Assembly: GCF_002355475.1 (NCBI RefSeq) | Contig: NZ_AP014862.1 | Location: forward strand, 124,001-188,000 | Reading direction: 5' to 3' | Length of the DNA stretch: 64,000 nucleotides | DNA from: Pseudomonas furukawaii | GTDB taxonomy: Bacteria; Pseudomonadota; Gammaproteobacteria; Pseudomonadales; Pseudomonadaceae | Shown here: one piece after another, positions 8,704 to 17,253 of the stretch | Layout: every line of letters starts with the position of its first letter | Position numbering within the stretch: position 1 is the first letter of the stretch | Position numbers and translations under genes: made by a program | Notes under the pieces: model-generated | What the model was told of the DNA's origin: nothing | Databases searched by the model: none | The model's input: the letters and a program-made list of their open reading frames with translations, nothing else

Positions 8704-9921
8704 ATGGCTGAACCCCAACAGGCACCCCGGGTGCTGATTGCCGACCCTGATCGCTGGAGCGCCGAACTGCTCGCGGAGCTGGTGCGCAAGGCGCGCTGCG
8801 ACGCCAACCTCAAGGTGCTGGCGGACAGCAATGCCGTCCTGGAGCAGTGCGTCGACGGCTGGCCCGACCTGCTGATCGTCGATTACGGCCTGCCCGGCAT
8901 CGGCGGCCTGGAGTTGCTGCGGGAAGTCCGTCGGCAGCGTCGCCATCCGCCGGTCCCCTTCTTTCTCCTCACCGACCGGGTGGATGCCGCCAGCGTGCGT
9001 GCCGCACTGCCCCTCGCACCGACCGCCTACCTGGCCAAGCCTTTCAACACCGAGGACCTGCTCAAGCGCTTGCGCAACCTGCTGCTCGAGCCCGGGGAAG
9101 AGATCGCCTGCCCGATGCCGGCGGTGGACGCGACCCGGGAGCTGGACGATTACCTGAGCGAGGCCCGCGACGGCTCGGCCGGAGCGCCCCTGTTGACCGA
9201 GGTGCTGGAGGCGCTCGAACTGGCCCTGAACGCCCATCAGCGGGATCTCGCGGACCTGGAGCCGTTGTTTCGCCGTGACCCGCAGCTCACCGGCCAGCTC
9301 ATCGCCGCCGCCAACAGCGCCGCTCGGCATGTGGGAAGCGCCTGCCAGACGTTGCCCCAGGCATTGTCCCGCCTGGGCGCGAAGTACAGCCTCAACCTGG
9401 CGCTGGGCCTGGCGCTGCAGCGCAGCGTCAGCCTCGGCGACCCGCTGCTGTTGCCCCACGGCGAGCGCATCTGGCAGCAGTCCCAGCGCACCGCGGAGAC
9501 GGCGCGCTGGCTTGCCCAATGCCTGGAGGGCGACGCCGAGCGCTGCTACACCGCAGGTCTCTTGCATCTGCTGGGGGACCTCGCGGTGCTGCGGAGCATC
9601 CAGGCCTGGCGGGACTCCGGTGGCCGGGCATTGGTCGACGACGACGTGGAGGCGGCGTTGCGCAAGCACGGCGCCCCGTTCGGTTCGGCGCTGCGTACTC
9701 GCTGGCGCCTGCCGCTGGAACTGCGCCAATTGATCGCGGCGGCGTTCCAGCTGGGAGGCGGTGTGCATTCCCGTGACGGGCTGATCCTGCACATCGCCCG
9801 TCTCGTCGCGGAGCTGCCCGAAGGCGCCGACGCCCGCCCCCTGGCCCGGCACAAGGCCGCGCGGATGCTCGGCTTGGACGCCAGCGTGCTGGCGTCCAAG
9901 CCCAGTGTGATGCCCGGTTAG
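8704..9921 (+). CDS. Response regulator with C-terminal HDOD domain (second of tandem pair)
   Basis: 405 aa, the same architecture and clear similarity throughout to the protein encoded just upstream (shared LIAAANSAA.H, YTAGLLH and FGSALR.RWRLP blocks), so a tandem duplication. Receiver residues 8-127 with Asp60 in LLIVDYGLPG and Lys in YLAKPFN; HDOD about 165-395. The HD-like position is further degraded to LLHLLGDL. ATG 8704 is preferred over a TTG 18 bases upstream because it matches the N terminus of the paralogue. The stop overlaps the convergent isomerase gene by 4 bases. Confidence 0.84.
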   Translation: MAEPQQAPRVLIADPDRWSAELLAELVRKARCDANLKVLADSNAVLEQCVDGWPDLLIVDYGLPGIGGLELLREVRRQRRHPPVPFFLLTDRVDAASVRAALPLAPTAYLAKPFNTEDLLKRLRNLLLEPGEEIACPMPAVDATRELDDYLSEARDGSAGAPLLTEVLEALELALNAHQRDLADLEPLFRRDPQLTGQLIAAANSAARHVGSACQTLPQALSRLGAKYSLNLALGLALQRSVSLGDPLLLPHGERIWQQSQRTAETARWLAQCLEGDAERCYTAGLLHLLGDLAVLRSIQAWRDSGGRALVDDDVEAALRKHGAPFGSALRTRWRLPLELRQLIAAAFQLGGGVHSRDGLILHIARLVAELPEGADARPLARHKAARMLGLDASVLASKPSVMPG

Positions 9922-10508
9922 GCCAGCGCCTCCTCGACGAAATCCAGCCGGTCCTGGCCGAAGAACATCTCATCGCCGACGAAGCAGGTGGGCGCACCGA
10001 ACACGCCCCGGCGGACGGCTTCCTCAGTGGCGGACTTCAGGGCGTCCTTGACCGCCTGATCGCTTGCCAGGCTGAGCAACGCCTGCGGGTCGAACCCGGC
10101 GTCCTGCAGCGTGGCCGCCAGCACGGCGGGGTCGCCGAGATTGCGCTTGTTCTCCCAGAGGGCGCGGAACATCGCCTCCAGGTAGGCCTCGAAGCGTTCC
10201 GGCTGGCGCAGTTGCAAGCCGATGGCGCCGCGCATCAGGGTCAGGGTGTTGATGGGGAAGTACGGATTGAAGTGCATCGGTACGCCGTAGCGGCGGGCGA
10301 AGCGCTGCAGGTCGATCATGCTGTGCCGGGCCTTGGCCGGGACGGCGGCCGGCGACGCGTTGCCGGTGGCCTGGAACACCCCGCCCAGCAGCATGGGCCG
10401 GTAGCGCAACTCGGCACTCTGGCGGGCGCAGATACCTGGCAGCTGGGTCCAGGCCAGGTAGCTGGCCGGGCTGCCGAGGTCGAAGTAGAACTCAAGGGTC
10501 TTGGTCAT
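9918..10508 (-). CDS. 2-hydroxychromene-2-carboxylate isomerase family protein (DsbA-like fold)
   Basis: 196 aa thioredoxin/GST-kappa-like fold. The N terminus LEFYFDLGSPASYLAW and the C-terminal GVFGAPTCFVGDEMFFGQDR are diagnostic of the HCCA isomerase/DsbA-like oxidoreductase family, whose naphthalene-pathway member (NahD) is glutathione dependent. The Ser in GSP is at the thiol-activating position. No aromatic pathway genes are nearby, so the physiological substrate is unknown. It lies 71 bases downstream of an SDR gene on the same strand and is probably in one operon with it under the divergent TetR regulator. Confidence 0.85.
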   Translation of the reverse strand: MTKTLEFYFDLGSPASYLAWTQLPGICARQSAELRYRPMLLGGVFQATGNASPAAVPAKARHSMIDLQRFARRYGVPMHFNPYFPINTLTLMRGAIGLQLRQPERFEAYLEAMFRALWENKRNLGDPAVLAATLQDAGFDPQALLSLASDQAVKDALKSATEEAVRRGVFGAPTCFVGDEMFFGQDRLDFVEEALA

Positions 10509-10579
10509 TTGTTTTTCTCTTGTCGTTCCTGATTCCGGAGGAGCGGCACCTCATCGAGGCCGCAAGGACAGAGCGCTGA

Positions 10580-11329
10580 TCACCAGCGTTCGATCCAGGG
10601 GCGCAGGTCGAGCTCGAAGGTCCAGGCATCCCGGGGCTGGCTGTGCAGGTACCAGTAGTTCTCGGCGATGTGCTCGGGGTCGAGGATGCCGTCCTGGTCC
10701 TTCAGGGCGTAGCGTTCGGGGAAGTTGTCGCGGATGAAGTCGGTGTCGATGGCGCCATCCACCACCACATGGGCCACGTGGATGTTCTTCGGCCCCAACT
10801 CCCGCGCCATGCTCTGGGCCAGCGCGCGCAGGGCGTGCTTGGCGCCGGCGAAGGCGGCGAACCCGGCGGCGCCACGCAGGCCGGCGGTGGCGCCGGTGAA
10901 CAGCAGCGTGCCGCGCCCACGGGCGACCATGCGGCGCGCCACGGCCTGGCTGGTGAGGAAGCCGGAGAAGCAGGCCATTTCCCAGATCTTGAAGTACTTG
11001 CGCGCAGTCTCGTCGAGGATGCTGCAGGGCACGTTGGCGCCGATGTTGAAGACGAAGGCCTCGATGGGGCCGATGTCCCGCTCGATGGTTTCCACCAGTT
11101 CGGCGACCTCGTCTTCCTTGCGGGCGTCGGAGCCGAAGCCGTGGGCTTCGAAGCCTTCGGCGCGGATGGCGTCCACCAGGGGCTGCAGTTTTTCGGCGTT
11201 GCGGCGGGTCATGCAGGCGATGTAACCCTCGCGGGCGAAGCGCCTGGCGATGGCGCCCCCCGTGGAATCACCGGCACCGATCACCAGTACGACTTTCTTG
11301 TTATGGGGCTCGCTGGGCATGCGCTTCAC
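10580..11329 (-). CDS. Short-chain dehydrogenase/reductase family protein, atypical active site
   Basis: 249 aa SDR fold. The dinucleotide-binding turn is seen as VIGAGDSTGGAIARRFA near residue 17 and the NAG-like motif as FNIGANVP. The usual YxxxK catalytic motif reads FAGAK (in FAAFAGAKHALRALAQ), so the catalytic tyrosine is replaced by phenylalanine while the lysine is kept. The Ser position (LLFTGATAG) is also non-canonical. The protein could be a reductase using another residue or a non-catalytic member. It shares its promoter region with the divergent TetR gene and is followed by the isomerase. Confidence 0.85.
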   Translation of the reverse strand: MKRMPSEPHNKKVVLVIGAGDSTGGAIARRFAREGYIACMTRRNAEKLQPLVDAIRAEGFEAHGFGSDARKEDEVAELVETIERDIGPIEAFVFNIGANVPCSILDETARKYFKIWEMACFSGFLTSQAVARRMVARGRGTLLFTGATAGLRGAAGFAAFAGAKHALRALAQSMARELGPKNIHVAHVVVDGAIDTDFIRDNFPERYALKDQDGILDPEHIAENYWYLHSQPRDAWTFELDLRPWIERW

Positions 11330-11336
11330 CTTGATG

Positions 11337-11361
11337 AACGATCGTTAGGTAAACGGACGTT
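11337..11361. promoter_or_regulatory. Double operator-like palindrome between SDR and tetR
   Basis: Two copies of AACGNNCGTT (AACGATCGTT at 11337-11346 and AACGGACGTT at 11352-11361), with starts 15 bases apart, sit in the 80-base gap between the divergent starts. This spacing and symmetry suit a TetR dimer-of-dimers operator controlling both directions. The assignment rests on position and symmetry only. Confidence 0.6.
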
Positions 11362-11409
11362 ATGTTACCCTTCGCGACGCGTCAAGCCAGATCGAGCGAG
11401 GGGGTCGCC

Positions 11410-11982
11410 ATGCGTTATTCCGCCAGTCACAAGGAAGAAACCCGGGAGAAGCTGCTGGAAAGCAGCGCCGCGCTCGCCAAGCGCGGCGGCTTCGCCACCA
11501 CCGGCGTCGATGGCCTGATGAAGGCCATCGGCCTGACCGGCGGCGCCTTCTACAGCCACTTCCCCTCGAAGGACGACCTCTTCAGCGCCATCGTCCAGCG
11601 TGAACTGTCCCGCAGCCTCATCGGCCGGATCACCCAGGAGTCCGGCTTCAGCCGCGACAGGCTGGACCGCTGCCTCGACCACTACCTCTGCATGGCCCAT
11701 GTGCGGCATCCGGAATCCGGTTGCGCCATCCCGGCCCTGGGCGCGGAGATCGCCCGCGCCGACGAGGCTGTCCGGGAACGGGCCGAGCACTGGATGCAGC
11801 AGCTCCAGCGGGCCTGGGCCGAGATCCTTGGGGATGACGAACTGGCCTGGGCGCTGATCGCCCAATGCGTCGGTGCGCTGGTGGTCGCGCGCATGCTGGC
11901 CAGCGAGACGACGCAGGCCGAGGTATTGGCATCCAGCCGAAGCTTGCTCGACCGCGTTCTGGACGAACGGCTAGAGCAGTGA
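11410..11982 (+). CDS. TetR/AcrR family transcriptional regulator
   Basis: 190 aa. The N-terminal TetR HTH is clear: SSAALAKRGGFATTGVDGLM then AIGLTGGAFYSHFPSKDDLF (residues about 18-60). The rest is the helical ligand-binding domain, with the CAIPALGAEIAR block typical of the subfamily related to NemR/YxaF-type repressors. Start 11410 is chosen for its GAGGGGG ribosome site and for leaving the operator outside the gene; an upstream ATG at 11362 would overlap the operator. Divergent to the SDR-isomerase operon, which it probably represses. Its 3' end overlaps the convergent LysR gene by 12 bases. Confidence 0.9.
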   Translation: MRYSASHKEETREKLLESSAALAKRGGFATTGVDGLMKAIGLTGGAFYSHFPSKDDLFSAIVQRELSRSLIGRITQESGFSRDRLDRCLDHYLCMAHVRHPESGCAIPALGAEIARADEAVRERAEHWMQQLQRAWAEILGDDELAWALIAQCVGALVVARMLASETTQAEVLASSRSLLDRVLDERLEQ

Positions 11983-12891
11983 CTGCTCGGCACACACGCT
12001 GAGAATCTGCTCCCGCAGCCAGAGGTTGGCCGGGTCCTGGTCGAACGGCTGGGCCCAGAGCATTTCCAGGGAGAAGCTCGGTAGCCCGGGGAGCGGGCTT
12101 CGGGCCGTTCGCGCGTCCCCCAGGCGCTCATACACCCGTTCCGGCAGCACCAGCAGCAGGTCGCTGTGGGGAATCAGCTGCAGGGCGGCGAGGTAGTTGT
12201 TGGTGCGGGCGGCGATCTGCCGGGCGCGTCCCTGCTCCTGCAACCAGCCGTCGATCATGTTGCGCTCCGAGTTCCAGGGCGTCGGGAACACCTGACGGCG
12301 GGCGCAGAAGTCGTCGAGGTCATTCACCGGCGCACTCGCCGCATCCCTGATGCAGAGCAGCTCGTCCTTCAGCAGTGCCAGGCTCATCAGCGCGGGATGG
12401 GCGCGATGCAGGTTGGGGCCGAAGCCCAGCGCCAGGTCCAGCCCGCCCTGAACCAGGGCTTCGGCGGGAATATCCCGGCCCAGGCGCTGCACGTCCAGGC
12501 TCACCGGGTAGCCCGCGTCGTTCAGTCGACGCAGCAGCGCGGGGAGGATCAGCAGTTCGAAATACTCCGGCGCGCAGAGCCGGAAGGTGCGTGGCGCCTG
12601 GCAGGGGTCGAAGGCACCCTGGTCGCCGTGGCAACCGTTCATCATCTCCACCATGGTGCGAACCTGGGGCCGCATGGCCAGCGCCTTGCGGGTGGGACGC
12701 ATGCCGCTGCGGGTGGCAATGAACAGCTCGTCATCGAAGCAGCCGCGCAATTTCTTCAGGCTGTAGCTGACGCTGGATGCGCTGAGGTTCAGAGCCTCGG
12801 CGACTTCGCCCAGATGCTGGCGCTCGCAGATCTCGAGGAAGACCAGCAGGTCCTGGAAGTCGATCTTGCGGAGGGCGTTGGCGAGCAGCAT
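11971..12891 (-). CDS. LysR family transcriptional regulator
   Basis: 306 aa. The N-terminal winged HTH is visible (FLEICERQHLGEVAEALNLS followed by SSVSYSLKKLRG), and a periplasmic-binding-like effector domain follows from about residue 95. The HTH is the NodD/LeuO-like group (DDELFIATRSGMRPTRKAL). It lies 60 bases downstream of the EamA exporter on the same strand and may be co-transcribed with it. The target is unknown. Confidence 0.88.
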   Translation of the reverse strand: MLLANALRKIDFQDLLVFLEICERQHLGEVAEALNLSASSVSYSLKKLRGCFDDELFIATRSGMRPTRKALAMRPQVRTMVEMMNGCHGDQGAFDPCQAPRTFRLCAPEYFELLILPALLRRLNDAGYPVSLDVQRLGRDIPAEALVQGGLDLALGFGPNLHRAHPALMSLALLKDELLCIRDAASAPVNDLDDFCARRQVFPTPWNSERNMIDGWLQEQGRARQIAARTNNYLAALQLIPHSDLLLVLPERVYERLGDARTARSPLPGLPSFSLEMLWAQPFDQDPANLWLREQILSVCAEQSLL

Positions 12892-12951
12892 CTGGGCGTT
12901 CCAAGGTGGGAGGCTGTCATCAGAGCGGTTACCCGATGGGCTGGCAAGCGT

Positions 12952-13854
12952 TCATGTCGTGGCGACCCGCACCGGGCTCAATCGCGCCAGCCAGGCGATG
13001 CCGAGGGCGATCAGCCCCGTGCCCAGCCAGGCCAGGGGGGCGGGCATCTGTTGCAGCCAGGCGCTTTGCAGCAGCAGGGCGAAGAGGCCGCTGACATAGC
13101 TGTAGGCGATCACGGTGGCCGGTGGCAGCCAGTGAATGGCCCGGTGCAGCAGCCAGAAGGTGGCCAGGGTGGCGGTCAGCGCCAGGTAGAGCAGCCAGCC
13201 CAGGTCCCGGCTGGAGAGGCCCTGAAGGCCCTCCCAGCGCTGGCCCAGGGTGCAGGCCAGGGCCAGCAGCACGCCTCCGGCCAGCAGGTTGCCAGAGGCC
13301 AGGGAGGCGGCGCCGCGCTCGGGGCCAAGCCAGGGTTTCAGGCGTTGGCTCAAGGGACCGTAGCCGGCCATGGCCAGGCAGCCCAGGCCGTAGACGCCGT
13401 AGGCGTAGGCGTCGAAATGGGCGTTCTCCAGGCCCAGCAGGGCCAGCGCCCCGAGGGCGGCTACCAGGGTGGGCCAGAGGCGCTGCAACACCGGACGGTC
13501 CAGCAGCAGGCGTTCGGCGCCGAGGGTCAGCAGTGGAACACTGACGTAGAGCAGGGCGGTGTCCAGTGCTCGGGTGCGCTTCAGGGCCTCGAACAGGCCA
13601 CCGAAGTACATCGCCAGCAGAGCGCCCAGCACGGCGTGGGCCAGCAGGGCGCGAGCACCGGGCAGGGCGGGGCGGCGCAGGAGCAGGAAAGGCAGGAACA
13701 GGCAGCCGGACAGGAGCAGGCGCAGGGCGGTCAGGGGCAGCGCGTCGAGGGCCGGGTTCACCTCGGCGGCGGCGAAGAACGACAGCGCCACCAGAAGCGC
13801 CCAGAGCAGCATCGACGCGTGGGCGCCCAAGGCGGGGGAGGGTGGCTGGCGCAT
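12952..13854 (-). CDS. EamA/DMT-superfamily transporter
   Basis: 300 aa, about ten hydrophobic helices arranged as two EamA repeats (first helix LLWALLVALSFFAAAEVNP; second repeat around residues 150-285). This fold is typical of RhtA/YdcZ-type metabolite exporters in the inner membrane. The ATG at 13854 is chosen because AAGGAG lies upstream; the longer reading from 13932 has no ribosome site. Divergent to the barrel-protein gene at 13997. The substrate cannot be told from the sequence. Confidence 0.85.
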   Translation of the reverse strand: MRQPPSPALGAHASMLLWALLVALSFFAAAEVNPALDALPLTALRLLLSGCLFLPFLLLRRPALPGARALLAHAVLGALLAMYFGGLFEALKRTRALDTALLYVSVPLLTLGAERLLLDRPVLQRLWPTLVAALGALALLGLENAHFDAYAYGVYGLGCLAMAGYGPLSQRLKPWLGPERGAASLASGNLLAGGVLLALACTLGQRWEGLQGLSSRDLGWLLYLALTATLATFWLLHRAIHWLPPATVIAYSYVSGLFALLLQSAWLQQMPAPLAWLGTGLIALGIAWLARLSPVRVATT

Positions 13855-13996
13855 GGCATGGCTCCTTGTTGGACGGAGGGCCATTGCAGCCGTCCGCAGT
13901 GGGTCCGGCAAACCAGAAATGCCGATGGACACTCGAAAAAATGCATGACCTGATCAGGGGCTAGAGTTATCCAAGTTCCTATCCGGAAGCCCCCCG

Positions 13997-14920
13997 ATGT
14001 CCAGGTTCCCTCGATCGCCCGCGATACTCTGCGGCAGTTGTGCCCTGTTGGTGGCCTTGCCCACTCCCGGCGACGAACTGGCCGCCGCCAGTCGCGCGAC
14101 GCTGCTGGAGGACAGTCACTTCCTGCGCGACGCGGCATCGGAACGCATCCAGCAACTGCGCTTCTCCTTCCGTGAGCCGCCCCTGGAAGAGGGGCAGCAA
14201 CCCGCCTGGGCCCGCGCCTTCGGCAGCCGGGGATCGGTGGACGCCGACCATCGCGCACCCCGTCGGGAGCGGGATCTTGCGGGCATGCTGCTGGGTGCCG
14301 AACGGCCCCTGGGAGACTGGCTGGTGGGAGGCATGGGCGGCTACTCGGCCACCTCGATGGACCTGAGCGGCGCGGGGGCGGATATCCACAGCCTGCATCT
14401 GGGGGCCTATGCCGGCACCAAGGTCTACAACCAGATCGGTGTGAAACTGGGGGCGGCCTGGAGTGCCCATGACGGCGACGGACGCGCGGCCGATGGCGAT
14501 GCCGACCAGGTGTTCGGCGAGCTCGGCTATTCGCTGGATTTCCGTGATTTCAGTGTCGAGGGTTACACCGAACTGGCCTACCTGCGGCTGGACAGCGACG
14601 CCATCGCCACCACGGGCAGCCAGCGGGACGAGTTGGGCTATGGCACCTTCGGATTGCGCGGCACCACCCGCTTCGACCTCGGCTCCGGCCGGCGTCTCAC
14701 CACACGACTCGGCGCCGGATGGCGCCATGCCTTCAGCGACAGCCGCCTGCAGGACGCGAGTGGCGGTGATGCGGCCTTGCTGCGCGACGCCTTCCGCCTC
14801 GACCTGGGCGCGGACTATCAACTGGTCGAAGCGGCCTACCTGGGGCTGTTCTACAACGGCACCTACGCGGAGGACGGGCGGGACAACGGCCTGACGGCGA
14901 GGTTGAGCCTGCGCTTCTAG
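13997..14920 (+). CDS. Autotransporter-type outer-membrane beta-barrel protein, no passenger
   Basis: 307 aa with a short signal-like N terminus (ILCGSCALLVALPTPGDE), a short helical linker and then about 225 residues of alternating amphipathic strands ending in LTARLSLRF; a terminal phenylalanine is typical of outer-membrane barrels. Segments such as WARAFGSRG, GYSATSMDLSG and GLRGTTRFDLGSGRRL match the autotransporter beta-domain. There is almost no passenger: fewer than 70 residues precede the barrel. It may be a stand-alone barrel or the remnant of a larger autotransporter. Confidence 0.78.
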   Translation: MSRFPRSPAILCGSCALLVALPTPGDELAAASRATLLEDSHFLRDAASERIQQLRFSFREPPLEEGQQPAWARAFGSRGSVDADHRAPRRERDLAGMLLGAERPLGDWLVGGMGGYSATSMDLSGAGADIHSLHLGAYAGTKVYNQIGVKLGAAWSAHDGDGRAADGDADQVFGELGYSLDFRDFSVEGYTELAYLRLDSDAIATTGSQRDELGYGTFGLRGTTRFDLGSGRRLTTRLGAGWRHAFSDSRLQDASGGDAALLRDAFRLDLGADYQLVEAAYLGLFYNGTYAEDGRDNGLTARLSLRF

Positions 14921-15001
14921 GGCACTGGGGCCCGGGATGCTGTTGAACGGGGAAGGCGTGCCCGAAGGCATGCGATCTCGGGGGTCGCAAGAGGGCTCGC
15001 C

Positions 15002-15700
15002 TCAGGGCGTCTTGCCCTGGGCCGCGCGCTTGAGCAGGTCGGGGTCGAGGATCTCGATTTCGCCGTAGGTCAGGCGCACGGCGCCCTGGGCTTCGAGTTC
15101 CTTGAGGATCTGGTTGGTGGTCTGGCGCGAGATCGCCAGCATCATCGCCAACGGCTCCTGGGCCAGATGCAGCACCCGCCGCTGGCCGCTGAGGGCGCCG
15201 TACCCCTCGGCGATCATCAGGAGCCGCCGGGCCAGTCGCTGGGGCGCCGGCAACAGGCTCATCTCCTCCAGGGCGATGAAGGCCAGGCGCAGCTTCTGGC
15301 TCATCAGCAGGGCGATCTCCCGCCAGTAGCGGGGCTCCCGTTCCAGCAGCGCCAGCAAGGGCACCTGGGGCAGGTGCAGCAGGGTCACCTGGCCTTCGGC
15401 GAAGGCGTCGTGGGTGCGGGGCTGGCCGTCGAACAGGGAAATCTCGCCGAACCAGTGGGGCGGCTCCACCAGCACCAGCAAGGCTTCCTTGCCGCTTTCG
15501 CCGATGCTGCCGACGCGCATCGCGCCTTCCAGCACGGCATAGAGGCCGCAAGGTGGGTCGCCCCGACGGAACAGGCGCTGTCCGGGGGCCAGTCGCCGCA
15601 GTTGGGCCATGGCCAGGAGCGCGTCGCGCAGGCCGACGGGCAACTGGCTGAACCAGTGGCCGGTGAGCAGCAGGTCGGGAAGGTGCTTGAATTCATTCAT
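15002..15700 (-). CDS. Crp/Fnr family transcriptional regulator
   Basis: 232 aa. An N-terminal cyclic-nucleotide-binding fold (residues about 25-135; RRGDPPCGLYAVLEGAMRVG, then WFGEISLFDG) is followed by the dimer helix and a C-terminal Crp HTH (LAMMLAISRQTTNQILKELE). No cysteine cluster for an Fe-S centre as in Fnr. Corresponds by position and type to the Crp-like regulator I recall near P. aeruginosa PA0275. It is divergent from the Mpo1-like gene, with 85 bases between starts. Confidence 0.9.
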   Translation of the reverse strand: MNEFKHLPDLLLTGHWFSQLPVGLRDALLAMAQLRRLAPGQRLFRRGDPPCGLYAVLEGAMRVGSIGESGKEALLVLVEPPHWFGEISLFDGQPRTHDAFAEGQVTLLHLPQVPLLALLEREPRYWREIALLMSQKLRLAFIALEEMSLLPAPQRLARRLLMIAEGYGALSGQRRVLHLAQEPLAMMLAISRQTTNQILKELEAQGAVRLTYGEIEILDPDLLKRAAQGKTP

Positions 15701-15785
15701 GGGCTTTGTCGGCTAGCTGACAGAGGTTGTCCGGTGCGGGGCGCCATCATTCGCGCAACCGCCCGCGAACCTGAGGACCAGGACA

Positions 15786-16310
15786 ATGAAAACCCTCATC
15801 GACCATCTTGGCCAGTACGCCGAGTACCACCGCGACCGCCGCAACATCGCCACCCACTTCGTCGGTATCCCGATGATCGTGCTGGCGGTGGCCGTGCTGC
15901 TGTCCCGCCCGGGCTTCGAGGCCTTCGGCCTCTGGCTGTCACCTGCGGCGCTGGTGAGCCTGCTGTCCGCCCGCTTCTACTTCCGCCTCGATGGCGCCTA
16001 CGGCCTGGTGATGGCCATGGTGCTGCTGCTCTGTCTCTGGGTGGGCGCCGGCCTCGCCGTGCAGAGCACCGCCCTGTGGCTCGGCGTGGGGCTCGCGCTG
16101 TTCGTGGTGGGCTGGATCATCCAGTTCGTCGGTCACCACTACGAGGGGCGCAAGCCGGCCTTCGTCGACGACCTGTCGGGCCTGATCGTCGGCCCACTGT
16201 TCGTGTTGGCCGAGCTGGGCTTCCTGATGGGCCTGCGCAGGGAGGTCGAGCGCGCCGTGGAGGAGCGCGCCGGTCCCACCTGCATCCGCGAGAAGAAGGC
16301 GGCGGTCTGA
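15786..16310 (+). CDS. Mpo1-like (DUF962/YGL010w) membrane protein
   Basis: 174 aa with four hydrophobic segments. The N terminus YAEYHRDRRNIATHFVGIPM and the later FVGHHYEGRKPAFVDDLSGL are the conserved His-rich motifs of the DUF962 family, whose yeast member Mpo1 is an Fe2+-dependent dioxygenase in fatty-acid alpha-oxidation. The bacterial role is not established. The ATG has GAGGACCAGGAC upstream. Its 3' end is 22 bases from the convergent secreted unknown. Confidence 0.87.
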   Translation: MKTLIDHLGQYAEYHRDRRNIATHFVGIPMIVLAVAVLLSRPGFEAFGLWLSPAALVSLLSARFYFRLDGAYGLVMAMVLLLCLWVGAGLAVQSTALWLGVGLALFVVGWIIQFVGHHYEGRKPAFVDDLSGLIVGPLFVLAELGFLMGLRREVERAVEERAGPTCIREKKAAV

Positions 16311-16331
16311 GGTTGACGCGAGTCGGCGCCT

Positions 16332-17066
16332 TCAATCGCCTTTCGCCAGCAACGCCGTGCTCATGGATCTGGCATGGCGGTCCACCACCATGGGCGCGTA
16401 GGGCCGGCCGGACGCGCTGACCAGGGCATTGCTCTGGCTGTTGAGGTCCGCCAGCGCCGTCTTGAGGAAGCTCCAGCGGGTCTTCAGCCTCGCCAGGCTC
16501 GGGTCGGCCTTGTCGTCCAGGGGCGCCAGGGCCTGGTCGATGGCCGGCAGCAGCAGGCGCTCGTCCTGGCCGACGTAGATGCCACCGTCCTCCCGGGCGA
16601 TCTCGAAGGTGCCGATGTAGGCGCGGCTCAGGTATTGCACGTTCAGGTATTCCACCTTGGCCGGCAGTGCGTCGGCCTCGGAGGCGTCCTCCCGGGTGCG
16701 GGCGGCGATGAGGAAGTCCCGCAGGGCCTTGGCCAGCTCCTGTGGATAACGCCAGGGCACGTCCTCTTCGCGGGGGCCGAAGGTGGCGCCTCGCCGCAGT
16801 TGTTCCAGCAGGTTGGCGTGGGCGCTGGCCAGCGTCTCGCCGGGGTCGGCGATGCGCCGGTAGGCGGTGTCCAGGGCGGCGAGGTCGGCCTTCATGCGGG
16901 CGGCGTGGGTGTCCTGGAAGCCTTCTCCGCGGAACAGCAGCAGGCTGCTGGTGGCGCGGCAGGCGTGGACCTGGGCCAGTGTCGCCGCCGACAACTGGGC
17001 ATGGGCCGGGTCGGAGAGGGCGAGCAGCAGCCAGAACAGCGGGTACAGCAGGACCTTGCGGATCAT
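16332..17066 (-). CDS. Secreted protein of unknown function
   Basis: 244 aa with a clear signal peptide (MIRKVLLYPLFWLLLALSDP, cleavage likely after AHA near residue 23) and a soluble helical, Ala/Leu-rich remainder. No domain recognised. The mature part has a single cysteine (CRATSSLLLF) and a C-terminal segment ALVSASGRPYAPMVVDRHAR. It stands alone between the Mpo1-like gene and cysA, with 187 bases upstream free of genes. Confidence 0.7.
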   Translation of the reverse strand: MIRKVLLYPLFWLLLALSDPAHAQLSAATLAQVHACRATSSLLLFRGEGFQDTHAARMKADLAALDTAYRRIADPGETLASAHANLLEQLRRGATFGPREEDVPWRYPQELAKALRDFLIAARTREDASEADALPAKVEYLNVQYLSRAYIGTFEIAREDGGIYVGQDERLLLPAIDQALAPLDDKADPSLARLKTRWSFLKTALADLNSQSNALVSASGRPYAPMVVDRHARSMSTALLAKGD

Positions 17067-17253
17067 CGTGGTTGCTCCTGTTCTTGTTGTTCTTGAGGAG
17101 TCGTGGAATGAGCGGCACAGCCTACTGTGCCTTGGCCTCGAGGCTATTACCCGAAAGAGTGATTTGTTGTGGGCTGTGTCGCGCTTTCAGGTTCCACCTG
17201 CCAGTGCGCGCGGCGCGGCGACCCCTGGCGCGTCGCCGGGGTACCCGTTCCAG

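Noticed and set aside
12166-13953. 595-codon plus-strand frame opposite the LysR and EamA genes
   Set aside because: Gln/Gly-rich antisense reading across two real genes; no recognisable protein features.
16332-17066. Assigning the secreted 244-aa protein to a known enzyme family
   Set aside because: Only a signal peptide and helical composition are visible; no motif supports a function.
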